A stretch of 64,000 nucleotides of DNA from G965222505 sp965222505 (GCA_965222505.1 OZ244956.1:2108001-2172000); one strand, 5' to 3'; shown: positions 42,982 through 52,025, counted from the stretch's first letter. Numbers and translations are program-made. The notes: generated from the sequence alone by a model not told the origin.

Positions 42982-43551
42982 ATGCCTACATCCCCGACCT
43001 CTGCCATCACCGATTTGCTCCACGCGGCCCAGGCCGGTGAGGAGGCCGCATTCGGACAATTGTTCGGGCTGATATATGACGAACTGCACCGTTTGGCCCA
43101 TCACGTGCGTCGGGACCGCGCATCGGACACCCTCAACACGACCGCCCTGGTGCATGAGGCGTATTTCAAGCTGATCCATGCGCAGGACATTCCCTGGAAA
43201 GACCGGGCGCATTTCCTGGCCATCGCAGCACGGGCCATGCGGCAGGTGTTGGTCAATTACGCCCAACACAAACAGGCAAAAAAGCGAGGTGGCGGCCTCC
43301 CTGAAGTTTCACTGGAAGACGTCGACCTGCTCTCCAAAGAACGGTGTGCCGAAGTTCTTGCCCTGGACGAGGCCCTTGCCCAACTCCAGCGCCTGAACGC
43401 CCGGCAAGGTCAGATCGTGGAATGCCGGTTTTTTGGCGGCCTCACGGTGAACGAAACCGCCGAGGCCCTGGACCTCTCCCCACGCACCGTCAAACGCGAT
43501 TGGCAGAGTGCCCGTGCCTGGCTCTCCCGTGAAATCAAACTACTGCTATGA
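42982..43551 (+). CDS. ECF-type RNA polymerase sigma factor (Sig-70_X6/ECF-like)
   Basis: A 189-residue protein from the ATG at 42982. Region 2 is LFGLIYDELHRLAHHVRRDR through LVHEAYFKLIHA, and region 4 is LNARQGQIVECRFFGGLTVN-ETAEALDLSPRTVKRDW, with the sigma-70 HTH. FLAIAARAMRQVLVNYAQHK between them is typical of the TIGR02999/ECF01-type group. It overlaps the TPR kinase gene by 4 bases (ATGA), so the two are translationally coupled. The group is known to be partnered with Ser/Thr kinases in Planctomycetes and related phyla. No anti-sigma factor is nearby, so kinase control is the likely mechanism. Confidence 0.93.
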   Translation: MPTSPTSAITDLLHAAQAGEEAAFGQLFGLIYDELHRLAHHVRRDRASDTLNTTALVHEAYFKLIHAQDIPWKDRAHFLAIAARAMRQVLVNYAQHKQAKKRGGGLPEVSLEDVDLLSKERCAEVLALDEALAQLQRLNARQGQIVECRFFGGLTVNETAEALDLSPRTVKRDWQSARAWLSREIKLLL

Positions 43552-46064
43552 CCCCGGACCGCTGGGCCCATATCCAGAACCTCTTCAACCAGGCCCTCAC
43601 ACATCCTCCCACCGAACGCACTGCTTTTCTGAACGCCGCCTGCGGGACGGATGCCGATCTTCGTAGCGAGGTCGATAGCCTGTTGGCTGAAAATGACACC
43701 CCTCATGCGGTTTTTCAGGAGGAGGAAGGCCGGGTACGCGCTGTGCTGGACGATGTCAGTTCAACGGCTATGCCCCGGCAAATCGGCCCTTATCGGCTTA
43801 TTGAACCCATTGGCCGGGGCGGGATGGGTACGGTCTACCGTGCCAAACGTACCGACGGCGGCTTTACACAACAGGTGGCCGTCAAGGTGATCCGCCGGGG
43901 CATGGATACCGAAGACATCCTGCACCGCTTCCGCATGGAGCGGCAAATTCTGGCCTCGCTTAACCATCCCCACATCGCCCGCCTCCTCGACGGCGGTGCA
44001 ACCCCTGATGGCCGCCCCTACTTTGTGATGGAACACGTAGACGGCCCCACGCTTACGGCGTATTGCCATGACAACAAGTTGTCGATTCCGGCCCGGCTCC
44101 GCCTGTTTGAAACCGTATGTCATGCCGTGCATTACGCGCACCAGAACCTGATCGTCCACCGTGACCTCAAACCCGGCAACATCCTGGTCTCGTCGGACGG
44201 GTCTCCCCGGCTGCTCGATTTCGGCATTGCTAAACTGCTGGACCCCAAGGCCGCCCCCATCTCGGCCATCGAAACCCATACGGAACGACGTATCCTCACT
44301 CCCGAGTATGCCTCTCCCGAACAGGTGAGAGGTGAACCCATCACGACGGCCAGTGATGTGTATGCCCTCGGCGTATTGCTCTATGAACTCCTGACGGGTC
44401 GGCGGCCCTACCAGTTTCCAAGCCGAACGCCTGAAGCGCTCCATCGCATCATCTGCGAAACGGACCCGGCCCGGCCCAGCACAGCGCTGAAAAGCGCTGA
44501 AGGATTCAGAACGTCGATGGAACAGGTGCAGCGCCAGCTTCGGGGGGACCTCGACAACATCGTGGCGATGGCCATGCGTAAGGAACCGCACCGCCGATAC
44601 GCCTCCGCCGAGCAACTGGCCGCCGACATCAAACGGCATCTGAATGGCCTCCCCGTCGAAGCCCACACCGATTCGGTGGGTTACCGTACCCGAAAGTTTG
44701 TGCGGCGGCACTGGATGGGGGTCTCAATGGCGACTGTAGTGACCCTTTTGGTGACGGGGTTTGCCGTCGTAACCGCCGTACAACAGGCCGAAACGGCCCG
44801 TGCGCGTGACCGCGCCGAAGTGGCTGCCCAAAAAGCCACGGTCGTGAAGGATTTTATGGTAGACCTGTTTGATGCCAGCAACCCCCAAAAGGGCGTCGTA
44901 GCCGATTCCGTGACCGCACGCGACTTACTGGATCAGGGCCTGGACCGCATCGAGGCGTTGGAAGATCAACCAGATGTTCAGGCAGCATTGATGGAGGCCA
45001 TCGGCGGGGCGTATCACACACTCGGGTACTGGTCCGAAGCCCGCCCCCTGCTGCAACGTGCCATCGCCATCCATCGACAGATTGATGCCCCCCCGAATGA
45101 CCTTACCAACAGCCTCCTGCTCCTGGCCGATCTTGAACGCGACCAGGCCAACTTTGAAACGGCTGAACCGTTGCTGCGCGAAGCCCTGGACCTCAGTATT
45201 TCCACCCTCGGCGAAACACATGACCAGGTAGCCACGGTCCACAACGACCTTGGCCTCGTACTCCTCAAACAGGGCCGCATCGATGAAGCCCTGCCCAAGT
45301 ACCAGCGCGCTATCGCCATACGCCGTACCCTCTACGGCAATGAACCCAACGCCAATCTGGCAGCCAACCTGCACAACCTAGCCGGATTGATGGCAGATCA
45401 GGGCCGCTTGGATGAAGCGAAAGCATTGGAAATGGAGGCCCTGGAAATGGTGCAGGCCGTCATGGGTCCAGATCACCTCTATGTGGCCTATTCCCTCAAC
45501 GACCTTTCTACGTTTTACGGCCACCAGGAAGACCTGGGCACGGTGGATTCCCTGTTGGAACAGGCCCGGCATATTGCCGAAAAGCAACTGGGGCGCATGC
45601 ACAAGTTTACAGCGATGATCTATTACAACCAGGCCCAGGCGAGGCGCCGGGCAGGTCGGTTGAAGGGTGCGCAGGCGCTGTACCGGACCGCGTTAGAAAT
45701 CCGCCAGGCCCTCCTGCCTCCAGATCATCCAGATGTGTCTTATTCGCTGGCTGGTATGGGCATGTGGCACCTGGACCAAAACCAGCCAGCCGAAGCCGAA
45801 CCTTACCTTCAGGAAGCCTATTCGATTCGGAAAAACATCTATCCGGAAGGCCACTGGGTCATCGCACTATCGCATTGTAATCTGGGCAAATTGCGCACCC
45901 AACAGACCCGTTATCCCGAAGCCGAAGCCCACCTTCTCCGGTGCTACACTGACCTGGAAGCTGCACACGGCAAAGAGGCCCGCTATACCCAAAACGCGGC
46001 CCGCCAATTGGCAGAACTCTATATAGCCTGGGACCGCCCCGAAGAAGCCGCACTTTACCAGTAG
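43548..46064 (+). CDS. Membrane Ser/Thr protein kinase with TPR repeats
   Basis: An 838-residue protein. Residues 1-70 are a helical N-terminal segment shared with the pseudokinase at 13.6 kb. Residues 82-350 are a Hanks kinase with every catalytic element intact: GRGGMGTVYRAK, Lys113 (AVKVI), HRDLKPGN with Asp206, DFG with Asp224 and PEYASPEQVRG. A TM follows (VTLLVTGFAVVTAVQQ, near 400-415), then about ten TPR-like units (LMEAIGGAYHTLGYWSEARP; VAYSLNDLSTFYGHQEDLGT). It overlaps the ECF sigma factor by 4 bases. It probably phosphorylates or sequesters that factor in response to a periplasmic signal sensed by the TPR part. Confidence 0.93.
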   Translation: MTPDRWAHIQNLFNQALTHPPTERTAFLNAACGTDADLRSEVDSLLAENDTPHAVFQEEEGRVRAVLDDVSSTAMPRQIGPYRLIEPIGRGGMGTVYRAKRTDGGFTQQVAVKVIRRGMDTEDILHRFRMERQILASLNHPHIARLLDGGATPDGRPYFVMEHVDGPTLTAYCHDNKLSIPARLRLFETVCHAVHYAHQNLIVHRDLKPGNILVSSDGSPRLLDFGIAKLLDPKAAPISAIETHTERRILTPEYASPEQVRGEPITTASDVYALGVLLYELLTGRRPYQFPSRTPEALHRIICETDPARPSTALKSAEGFRTSMEQVQRQLRGDLDNIVAMAMRKEPHRRYASAEQLAADIKRHLNGLPVEAHTDSVGYRTRKFVRRHWMGVSMATVVTLLVTGFAVVTAVQQAETARARDRAEVAAQKATVVKDFMVDLFDASNPQKGVVADSVTARDLLDQGLDRIEALEDQPDVQAALMEAIGGAYHTLGYWSEARPLLQRAIAIHRQIDAPPNDLTNSLLLLADLERDQANFETAEPLLREALDLSISTLGETHDQVATVHNDLGLVLLKQGRIDEALPKYQRAIAIRRTLYGNEPNANLAANLHNLAGLMADQGRLDEAKALEMEALEMVQAVMGPDHLYVAYSLNDLSTFYGHQEDLGTVDSLLEQARHIAEKQLGRMHKFTAMIYYNQAQARRRAGRLKGAQALYRTALEIRQALLPPDHPDVSYSLAGMGMWHLDQNQPAEAEPYLQEAYSIRKNIYPEGHWVIALSHCNLGKLRTQQTRYPEAEAHLLRCYTDLEAAHGKEARYTQNAARQLAELYIAWDRPEEAALYQ

Positions 46065-46426
46065 CGCATCATGCCCTCAGCGAGCTGCCAGTCAAATTCC
46101 GGCTCAAAGTGTTGCCAGAGCAGCCGGGAGACCTCCCGCAGGAGCACGAAGCCGGCATTGTCGTAGGCCCAACGCTGGTCTTTCTGGTTCTTGGTGATGA
46201 CGCTGAACACATAATCCCCTGAAGGCGCGTTGACCAGCACCACCTCGGAGCGTGAAGCATTGACAGCCCCTTGCTTGGAGGCCACCTGCACCGTCGGCGG
46301 AATTTGAGAGAGGGTCTCATCGTTCCAGTAGATACGGGTGAGGGCACGGTACATTTCTTCGCTGGCTGCCGAAGTTACAGCACGGCCTTCCCGGATCATG
46401 ACCAACAGCTCGGCAATTTCAAAGGT
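46055..46426 (-). pseudogene. C-terminal fragment of a class A beta-lactamase-like serine hydrolase
   Basis: The open frame between stops is about 124 residues and begins only 6 bases after the end of the FG-GAP gene on the same strand. FEIAELLVMIREGRAVTSAA and ALTRIYWNDETLSQIPPTVQ, then VASKQGAVNASRSEVVLVNA (the KTG-like Lys-x-Gly site) and YVFSVITKNQKDQRW resemble the final third of class A beta-lactamase fold proteins. The SxxK and SDN motifs and signal peptide are missing. There is no convincing ATG near its beginning. It overlaps the convergent kinase gene by 10 bases. Best read as a remnant left by a deletion that joined it to the FG-GAP gene. Confidence 0.75.
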
Positions 46427-46432
46427 TCAGCC

Positions 46433-48193
46433 CTACCGTTGAAAATGCAGGATTTGGGTACGCGCCCCCTCCGGCCCTTTGATCCGGGCGAAGTAGCGCC
46501 CCTCGGCCATGCGGTTTCCGATCGCATCCATACCGTCCCATGTGAGTGTATGCCGTCCAGCACCGAGGGTGGTTTCGAGCAGGGTGTGGACGTACCGGCC
46601 CAGCGCATCATACATCGCTACATGGACCGGGCCGGTTTGATCCAGTGTCAGGATCAGGTGGACCTGGTCCTGGAACGGGTTCGGGTAGGCCGGATCTACA
46701 GCAAAGCCTGTGATGGGCCTATCGGTTCGGGTATTCGTCGTCGGGATGGCGGTATTGGTGAAGAGAAAAAGCTGGTCGCTGAGTTCATCGATGCCGGTCA
46801 TGTCCAGGGTGCCATCATTATTTCGGTCATGCAGAACAGCGCACGATCCGGCTTGTGCAGCCTGAAGGGTACGGGGCAGGACGAAGTCCCCGTTGCCGAA
46901 ATTCTCATACAGGGTCCAGTCGGCCGAGTTGTAGTTGCTGGTGACCATGTCGAGGTCGCCGTCGCCGTCCAGGTCACCGAGGTCAATCGCCAGCGGAAAG
47001 CTCCCGGTCCGGTAGAACCGGGGTACAGAGAGCGCACCGGTGCCGTCGCCGAGGAGAACGCTGGCTTCATTGTCCCTGGAGTTGGCCGAGACCACATCGG
47101 CGTGGCCGTCCCCATTGACATCTCCGGCGGCAATCATCCAGGATTCCCCACCCAGCGGATACCGCCCGGCCATCTCCAACCCGCCCTGCCCATTGCCGAG
47201 CAGAACAAACATTTCTTTGCTACCGAGGGCCCCCACAAACAGGTCCATGAGGCCGTCCCCGTTGATGTCGGCCGGATCAGTGGCACGTTCCTGTAAGCCG
47301 GGTAAGCTGAGGTTTTCAGTCAGGGTAAAGGTGCCGTCGCCGTCGTTGAGCAGCAGGGAAAGGGTACCGCCTACATCGTTGGCCGTGACGAGATCCATGT
47401 AGCCATCTCCGTTCAAATCCAGTGTACTCAGCCCACGAACCCCCATCCCCACCGTGTAGGTCTGTGCCGCCTGAAACTGCCCGTCTCCCCGGCCCAGAAA
47501 GACGCTCATTTGATCGTTCTGTGAATTGCCCACCGCGAGGTCGATGTGCCCATCGAGGTTGAAGTCTGCCCCTTCATTGGTACTGGGCCGATCCCCTTGT
47601 GGCACCGGATAGACGGAAAATCCCCCCCGGTAGCCGCCGCTGCCATCGTTCATAAACACGCGTACATCATTGGTGCGTTCATTGGGTACGGCAAAGTCGG
47701 TGTAGCCATCCCCGTCCAGGTCGCCGGCATAGGCTCCATAGGTCTGAATCCATTCTTCATTGGCCCGGCGCACTTCAAGGCGGGCGGTCTCATTGAGTAC
47801 GAGTGAGGCCGGCAACGCCCGGACCCAGAACTGCCAGGCGTACCCTTGCCCGAGGGTTTCTCCGGTACCCGCACGAACGTGCCGGGCCAGAGAAACCGTA
47901 ATGCGTTCACCGGCCGAGAACGGCCGGTTCGGCGTGAAACGGGCGCGGGTATTGTTGTTCTCAAAGGTGAGTTCGCCCTGCACCACCCCGGACCACCGGC
48001 CCCAGACCATAAACCCCCTGCGGGTAAAGGCAGCCGGGTCCACAGGCTTGTCAAAATCGATCACCACTGGTCCGTTTGGCGAAACGGCCAACGCATGCCG
48101 CACCGGCGAAACCCCCGTCACGTTTAAGCCTTGCGCCGAGGCGGGTATTACCATGCCGAGGCCAAGTACAACTGTTCCCAAAAATCGAATCAT
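46433..48193 (-). CDS. Secreted FG-GAP/VCBS repeat protein with T9SS sorting domain
   Basis: A 586-residue protein with a signal peptide ending ASAQ (residue 21). Residues about 25-130 form an Ig-like/Big_5 domain (VVIDFDKPVDPAAFTRRGFM; AGERITVSLARHVRAGTGET). Residues about 150-490 hold at least six FG-GAP/VCBS units with calcium loops: GDLDGDGYTDFAVPNE, ADFNLDGHIDLAVGNS, LDLNGDGYMDLVTAND, GDVNGDGHADVVSANS. The end (VDPAYPNPFQDQVHLILTLD; ARIKGPEGARTQILHFQR) is a T9SS type A sorting domain. It should be exported and attached to the cell surface as a seven-bladed propeller. Role unknown. Confidence 0.92.
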   Translation of the reverse strand: MIRFLGTVVLGLGMVIPASAQGLNVTGVSPVRHALAVSPNGPVVIDFDKPVDPAAFTRRGFMVWGRWSGVVQGELTFENNNTRARFTPNRPFSAGERITVSLARHVRAGTGETLGQGYAWQFWVRALPASLVLNETARLEVRRANEEWIQTYGAYAGDLDGDGYTDFAVPNERTNDVRVFMNDGSGGYRGGFSVYPVPQGDRPSTNEGADFNLDGHIDLAVGNSQNDQMSVFLGRGDGQFQAAQTYTVGMGVRGLSTLDLNGDGYMDLVTANDVGGTLSLLLNDGDGTFTLTENLSLPGLQERATDPADINGDGLMDLFVGALGSKEMFVLLGNGQGGLEMAGRYPLGGESWMIAAGDVNGDGHADVVSANSRDNEASVLLGDGTGALSVPRFYRTGSFPLAIDLGDLDGDGDLDMVTSNYNSADWTLYENFGNGDFVLPRTLQAAQAGSCAVLHDRNNDGTLDMTGIDELSDQLFLFTNTAIPTTNTRTDRPITGFAVDPAYPNPFQDQVHLILTLDQTGPVHVAMYDALGRYVHTLLETTLGAGRHTLTWDGMDAIGNRMAEGRYFARIKGPEGARTQILHFQR

Positions 48194-48368
48194 GGTCTAT
48201 TCTGACGTAAAAGGGGGTACCACGCAATCTTGCGTTTATGGAAAAAGTGAACCTACCATCGGCTGACCTGAAAATCTAGGTATTTTCATTCCCCTTTGGT
48301 TCAGAACCCTGGTGCCGTACCTAAGTTGAAGAATGGTTGTTTGCTCGCATACACCAATCCTGACCGAT

Positions 48369-48704
48369 ATGAAACGCCTCCTCTTGCTCTCGTTATTCCT
48401 GCTCTCGCTTGTGGGCTGTACGCAGGAAACCCAAAACCGGGTGGGCCGCACCTTCCAAAACTGGACCGGCACCAACGGCGTGCTGGACGTCTATGCCGGA
48501 GACACCCTCGTACAACGGTTCATCCACATCGACAAGCTCACCACCGCCTACGGCACCGACGACGGCCAGCCTCGCCCCTACCGCTTCGGCTACGGCTACG
48601 TGGACGAGAACTTTAACTTCAAACGAGATGATGGGGAAAAGAAGGTCTACTTCGAGTTCAGTGACTACTCGACGTCGTACTTGTTCTACGAGAATTATAA
48701 ATAG
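48369..48704 (+). CDS. Small lipoprotein, unknown function
   Basis: A 111-residue protein from the ATG at 48369 (MKRLLLLSLFLLSLVGC); the lipobox Cys is residue 17. The mature part has no recognised domain: it is rich in Tyr, Phe and Asp (YGYVDENFNFKRDDGEKKVY; FSDYSTSYLFYEN). It lies between the divergent FG-GAP gene and a heptamer array, followed by dnaN in convergent orientation. Probably a real outer-membrane or periplasmic lipoprotein specific to this lineage. Confidence 0.75.
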   Translation: MKRLLLLSLFLLSLVGCTQETQNRVGRTFQNWTGTNGVLDVYAGDTLVQRFIHIDKLTTAYGTDDGQPRPYRFGYGYVDENFNFKRDDGEKKVYFEFSDYSTSYLFYENYK

Positions 48705-48710
48705 GCAGGA

Positions 48711-48851
48711 CGTTCTACGTGCGACGTTCTACGTTCTACGTTCTACGTTACTTGGCACAGATGTCTTGCTGAACACTAAAGCGAGAAAGAAATCCTTAGG
48801 GATGCACCCCAAAGTCTAGGTTAACCGAACGTAGAACCCAGAACGTAGAAC
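48711..48851. repeat. Heptamer array with inverted arms (CGTTCTA word)
   Basis: The left arm at 48711-48752 is six units: CGTTCTA, CGTGCGA, CGTTCTA, CGTTCTA, CGTTCTA, CGTTACT. The right arm at 48831-48851 is GTAGAAC, CCAGAAC, GTAGAAC, complementary to the left words. It fills the gap between the lipoprotein gene and the end of dnaN (stop at 48856). No gene is seen in the 78-base centre. Confidence 0.85.
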
Positions 48852-48855
48852 GTCT

Positions 48856-49986
48856 TTAGGCGTAGGTGTTGAGCATCACTGGCATGATGAGCATCAGCAT
48901 GTCTTCGCCTTCGTTTTGGGTGCTCGGCATCACGATGCCCGCCCGGTTGGGCGAACCAAACTCGAAGACGACATCTGAGGAGTCGATATTGGCGAGGACT
49001 TCTGTGAGGTAGACCGAGTTGAAGCCGATGTCCATGTCGTCATCGTCGTATTCACAGAGGACGGTCTCCTTGGCCTCGCTGGACCGTTCAATGTCTTCAG
49101 CGGCAATTTCGACCTGATTTTTACGCAGGCTCAGCCGGATTTGATGTGTCATGCTGGAGGAATAGAGCGAGACACGTTTGACCGCGTGCAGCATGGCATC
49201 CCGGTTGACATGCATACGCTTCTCGTTGTCTACTGGAATGACCGACTCATAATTGGGATAGGATTCGTCGATCAGACGGGCCAGGACTTGCGTACCGCCG
49301 AAGTCCAGGTTCACGTAGCCGGACCCTACTGAAACTTTACAAGCCCCGGATGCACTGACCCGGTTGGCCAACGTGAGGGCTTTAACCGGCACGATAAAAT
49401 CGAATGGCGTTTCGTTGTGCATTGCGGCCAGCGTGAGCCGAACGAGCCGGTGACCGTCGGTTGCAACGGCGCGGCCTTCCTCGGCCCCAACCTGAAAATA
49501 GATGCCCATCATGGCGGGGCGCAGGGCGTCCCGCGTAGCGGCAAAGCTCGTCTTTTGAATGGCCCGTTGAAGGAGGTCGCCTTCCAGCGAAATCCGCTGG
49601 GCTTCCTCAAAGGTCGGAATGGCCGGATAATCTGCCCCATCATAGCCCACCATTTTGTAGTGGCCCTGATCCGTGCTCATTTCAATGTGAAACTCCTCAT
49701 TGCTGGAGAACGCGATGGGGAGGTCCGGCAGGGCGCGGAGGGTATCCAGGAGGCGCTTGGCCGGTACGGCAATGCGCTGGGCGCGGGCATCCCCGTTGGA
49801 TTCAAAGGAAACCGTTACGCGTTGGACCATGGAGATTTCCAGGTCGGTGGCGCTTAGCCGAAGCTGGTCTTCTTCGCGCTCGAAGAGGATACATTCGAGG
49901 ATGGGGAGGGTACTTTTGGAGGGCACAGCACCGTTGACGGTGGTCAACGCCTTGAGGAGGTCGGCGCTGGATGCAGAGAACTTCAT
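48856..49986 (-). CDS. dnaN: DNA polymerase III beta sliding clamp
   Basis: A 376-residue protein with three repeated clamp domains. MKFSASSADLLKALTTVNGA at the start, GRAVATDGHRLVRLTLAA in the middle domain and the C-terminal MPVMLNTYA, close to the conserved LxMPMR-type end, identify the processivity clamp. The ring encircles DNA and tethers polymerase. It lies 43 bases after dnaA on the same strand, forming the classic dnaA-dnaN pair. No recF or gyrB follows. Length is normal. Confidence 0.96.
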   Translation of the reverse strand: MKFSASSADLLKALTTVNGAVPSKSTLPILECILFEREEDQLRLSATDLEISMVQRVTVSFESNGDARAQRIAVPAKRLLDTLRALPDLPIAFSSNEEFHIEMSTDQGHYKMVGYDGADYPAIPTFEEAQRISLEGDLLQRAIQKTSFAATRDALRPAMMGIYFQVGAEEGRAVATDGHRLVRLTLAAMHNETPFDFIVPVKALTLANRVSASGACKVSVGSGYVNLDFGGTQVLARLIDESYPNYESVIPVDNEKRMHVNRDAMLHAVKRVSLYSSSMTHQIRLSLRKNQVEIAAEDIERSSEAKETVLCEYDDDDMDIGFNSVYLTEVLANIDSSDVVFEFGSPNRAGIVMPSTQNEGEDMLMLIMPVMLNTYA

Positions 49987-50029
49987 AGCAGTTTGGTATG
50001 GGTCCGCCCCGTGTGGGGCAAGAGGTGTC

Positions 50030-51559
50030 TCAGCGGCTTTGGAGTGTAATTTTGCGACGTATGCCTTCTATTCGCTCCCGGAACTTTGGATCCGTTTCGA
50101 TCTGGTTTTCTACGGTCTGGTTGGCATGGATCACCGTGGAGTGGTCCCGCCCGCCAAAGTGCAACCCGATGGTTTTGAGCGAGTGGTTGGTCAGTTGTTT
50201 ACAGAAGTACATAGCAATCTGCCGCGTCTGGGCGATTTCACGTTTTCGCGTTTTGGCCCGGACGAGGTCTTCCGGAATATCCAGGTATTCGCAAACGATC
50301 CGCTGAATCTCCGGAATGGTAAGTTGAACCTGCGGCGCACGGATGAGATCCTTGAGCACATCTTTGGCCAGCAGCAGATTGATATCTTGCTGGCGCAGGG
50401 TGGCAAAGGCAAGCAGACGAATCAGCGAGCCTTCCAGTTCCCGGATGTTGCTTTTAACGTTATGCGCAACGAACTCGATCACGTCGTGTGGAAGCTGGAT
50501 ACCGTCTTCTTCGGCCTTGTGCTTCAGAATGGCAATGCGCGTTTCGAGGTCCGGCGGTTGAATGTCAACCGTTAAGCCCCATTGGAAGCGAGAGAGCAGC
50601 CGTTCTTCGATGCCGGGGATCTCCCGTGGGGGCCGGTCTGCCGAGAGCACAATCTGTTTGCCGGACTGGTGCAAGGTATTGAAGATGTGGAAAAACTCTT
50701 CCTGTGTTTTTTCCTTACCGCCGAAAAATTGCACGTCATCGACGATGATCAGGTCGATTTGCCGGTAGAATTGAGAGAACTCGGAGACGCGGTTGTGCTG
50801 GATGGCCTGGACAAACTCGGTAGTGAAACGTTCGCTGGAAACGTAAAGAACGGTCTCGGCCGTATGGTGCCGCCGGGCATAATTGCCGATGGACTGAATC
50901 ATGTGGGTTTTGCCTAGGCCCACTCCGCCATACACCAAAAAGGGATTGAAGCTGGTCCCCCCGGGTTGCTGGGCGATGGCCCAGGCGGCACTTCGGGCCA
51001 GGCGGTTACCGTCGCCTTCGATGAAGCGGGGGAACGTGTAGCTGGCGTTGAGCTGGCTGTCTACCTCAGCTTTTCGAATGCCGGGAATGGCAAACGGATT
51101 CCGGGGCAAGGTTGAAGGGGCAGACGAAGTCATGTAGCCGGATCGGCCCATCGGGGCCGGGGTACCCTCCGGTACATCCAACTCAGAATCGGGATGGCCT
51201 GACGAGGGAGACAGGGGCGAGGCGTGTTGTGCCGATTGCAAGCGGGCTGGAAGCTGAAGCGACGTACCCGGACGCCCGGCTTCGGCATCGTCTTTCTCGA
51301 TCACCACATCGTAATACAAGCGCCCCTGTGGACCAAGCACCTTGGTCACCGTTTTCCGGATCAGACCAAAATAATGCTCCTCCAGCCACTCATAATAAAA
51401 CTGGCTGGGCAACTGGACCGTGAGCTTAACCAACCCCTCATCGTCCTCCAGGCGCACCGCCTTCAGCGGCTCGAACCACGTCTTAAAACTTTGCCGACTC
51501 ACATTATCTCGAATAACATCGAGACAATCCTTCCAGACGGCTTTAGGCGTGTGGTTCAT
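50030..51559 (-). CDS. dnaA: Chromosomal replication initiator DnaA
   Basis: A 509-residue protein from the ATG at 51559 (MNHTPKAVWKDCLDVIRDNV). Domain I covers about residues 1-85, a Pro/Ser-rich linker about 90-155, and the AAA+ core has Walker A GGVGLGKT (211-218) and Walker B LIIVDDVQFFGGKEKTQEEF. The C-terminal domain IV carries HFGGRDHSTVIHANQTVEN, the DnaA-box-binding signature. It binds DnaA boxes at the origin and melts it. Two boxes lie in the spacer just upstream (52000-52019). Confidence 0.97.
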   Translation of the reverse strand: MNHTPKAVWKDCLDVIRDNVSRQSFKTWFEPLKAVRLEDDEGLVKLTVQLPSQFYYEWLEEHYFGLIRKTVTKVLGPQGRLYYDVVIEKDDAEAGRPGTSLQLPARLQSAQHASPLSPSSGHPDSELDVPEGTPAPMGRSGYMTSSAPSTLPRNPFAIPGIRKAEVDSQLNASYTFPRFIEGDGNRLARSAAWAIAQQPGGTSFNPFLVYGGVGLGKTHMIQSIGNYARRHHTAETVLYVSSERFTTEFVQAIQHNRVSEFSQFYRQIDLIIVDDVQFFGGKEKTQEEFFHIFNTLHQSGKQIVLSADRPPREIPGIEERLLSRFQWGLTVDIQPPDLETRIAILKHKAEEDGIQLPHDVIEFVAHNVKSNIRELEGSLIRLLAFATLRQQDINLLLAKDVLKDLIRAPQVQLTIPEIQRIVCEYLDIPEDLVRAKTRKREIAQTRQIAMYFCKQLTNHSLKTIGLHFGGRDHSTVIHANQTVENQIETDPKFRERIEGIRRKITLQSR

Positions 51560-51879
51560 GTGTAGGGTTCAGTAGACTTCAGGCCAGTACAAAAAAGGGA
51601 TCGCTGCGTAGATAGTGAAAACATCCAAACCCGAAACAGAATCAAACATCCAATGAGTCCAGACGATCATCGCGATGACGGCAGATCAATCCCCCATCAT
51701 CGCCACAATACACCCACGCAGATCACCAGATTTGACACACCCCAAACACCTCGCCCAAAACCTTACCATGCACGACTTACTAACACCTACCCATACAACG
51801 GAATGCAACGCCAGCACGAGAACGACAACGAAGGGCTTCAAACGCCTCGTACCTCAAGCATATATTCACTCAACACGCA

Positions 51880-52025
51880 CTAAGCAAATAAAAAATATAT
51901 ACTTATCTTTTATCTATTGATTCCTCTCCAATCAGGATTGAAAAAAAACCAGGTGGTTTGCTCACTTAATACAGGTGATAGTAGTGGGAATATCTAAATT
52001 TATCCACACGTTATCAACAACTTCG
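51880..52025. other. Probable chromosomal replication origin (oriC)
   Basis: The 683-base spacer upstream of dnaA (51560-52242) has no supported gene. It contains a clearly AT-rich stretch (about 51885-51960, with runs such as aaataaaaaatatatactta) and, beside it, the exact DnaA box TTATCCACA at 52000-52008 and the near-consensus TTATCAACA at 52011-52019, both on the plus strand. Genes on both sides are transcribed away from it. Few boxes are visible, so the origin may be small or use weaker sites. Short frames in the spacer are not supported as genes. Confidence 0.7.

Noticed and set aside
43761..44711. 316-residue minus-strand frame
   Set aside because: Antisense to the kinase domain of the TPR kinase; no domain of its own.
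43548..46064. TPR kinase as a second pseudokinase
   Set aside because: All catalytic residues (Lys113, Asp206, Asp224) are present.
48711..48851. Possible CRISPR or minisatellite protein-coding repeat
   Set aside because: Seven-base period, no spacers, and inverted arms; not CRISPR, and stops occur in all frames.
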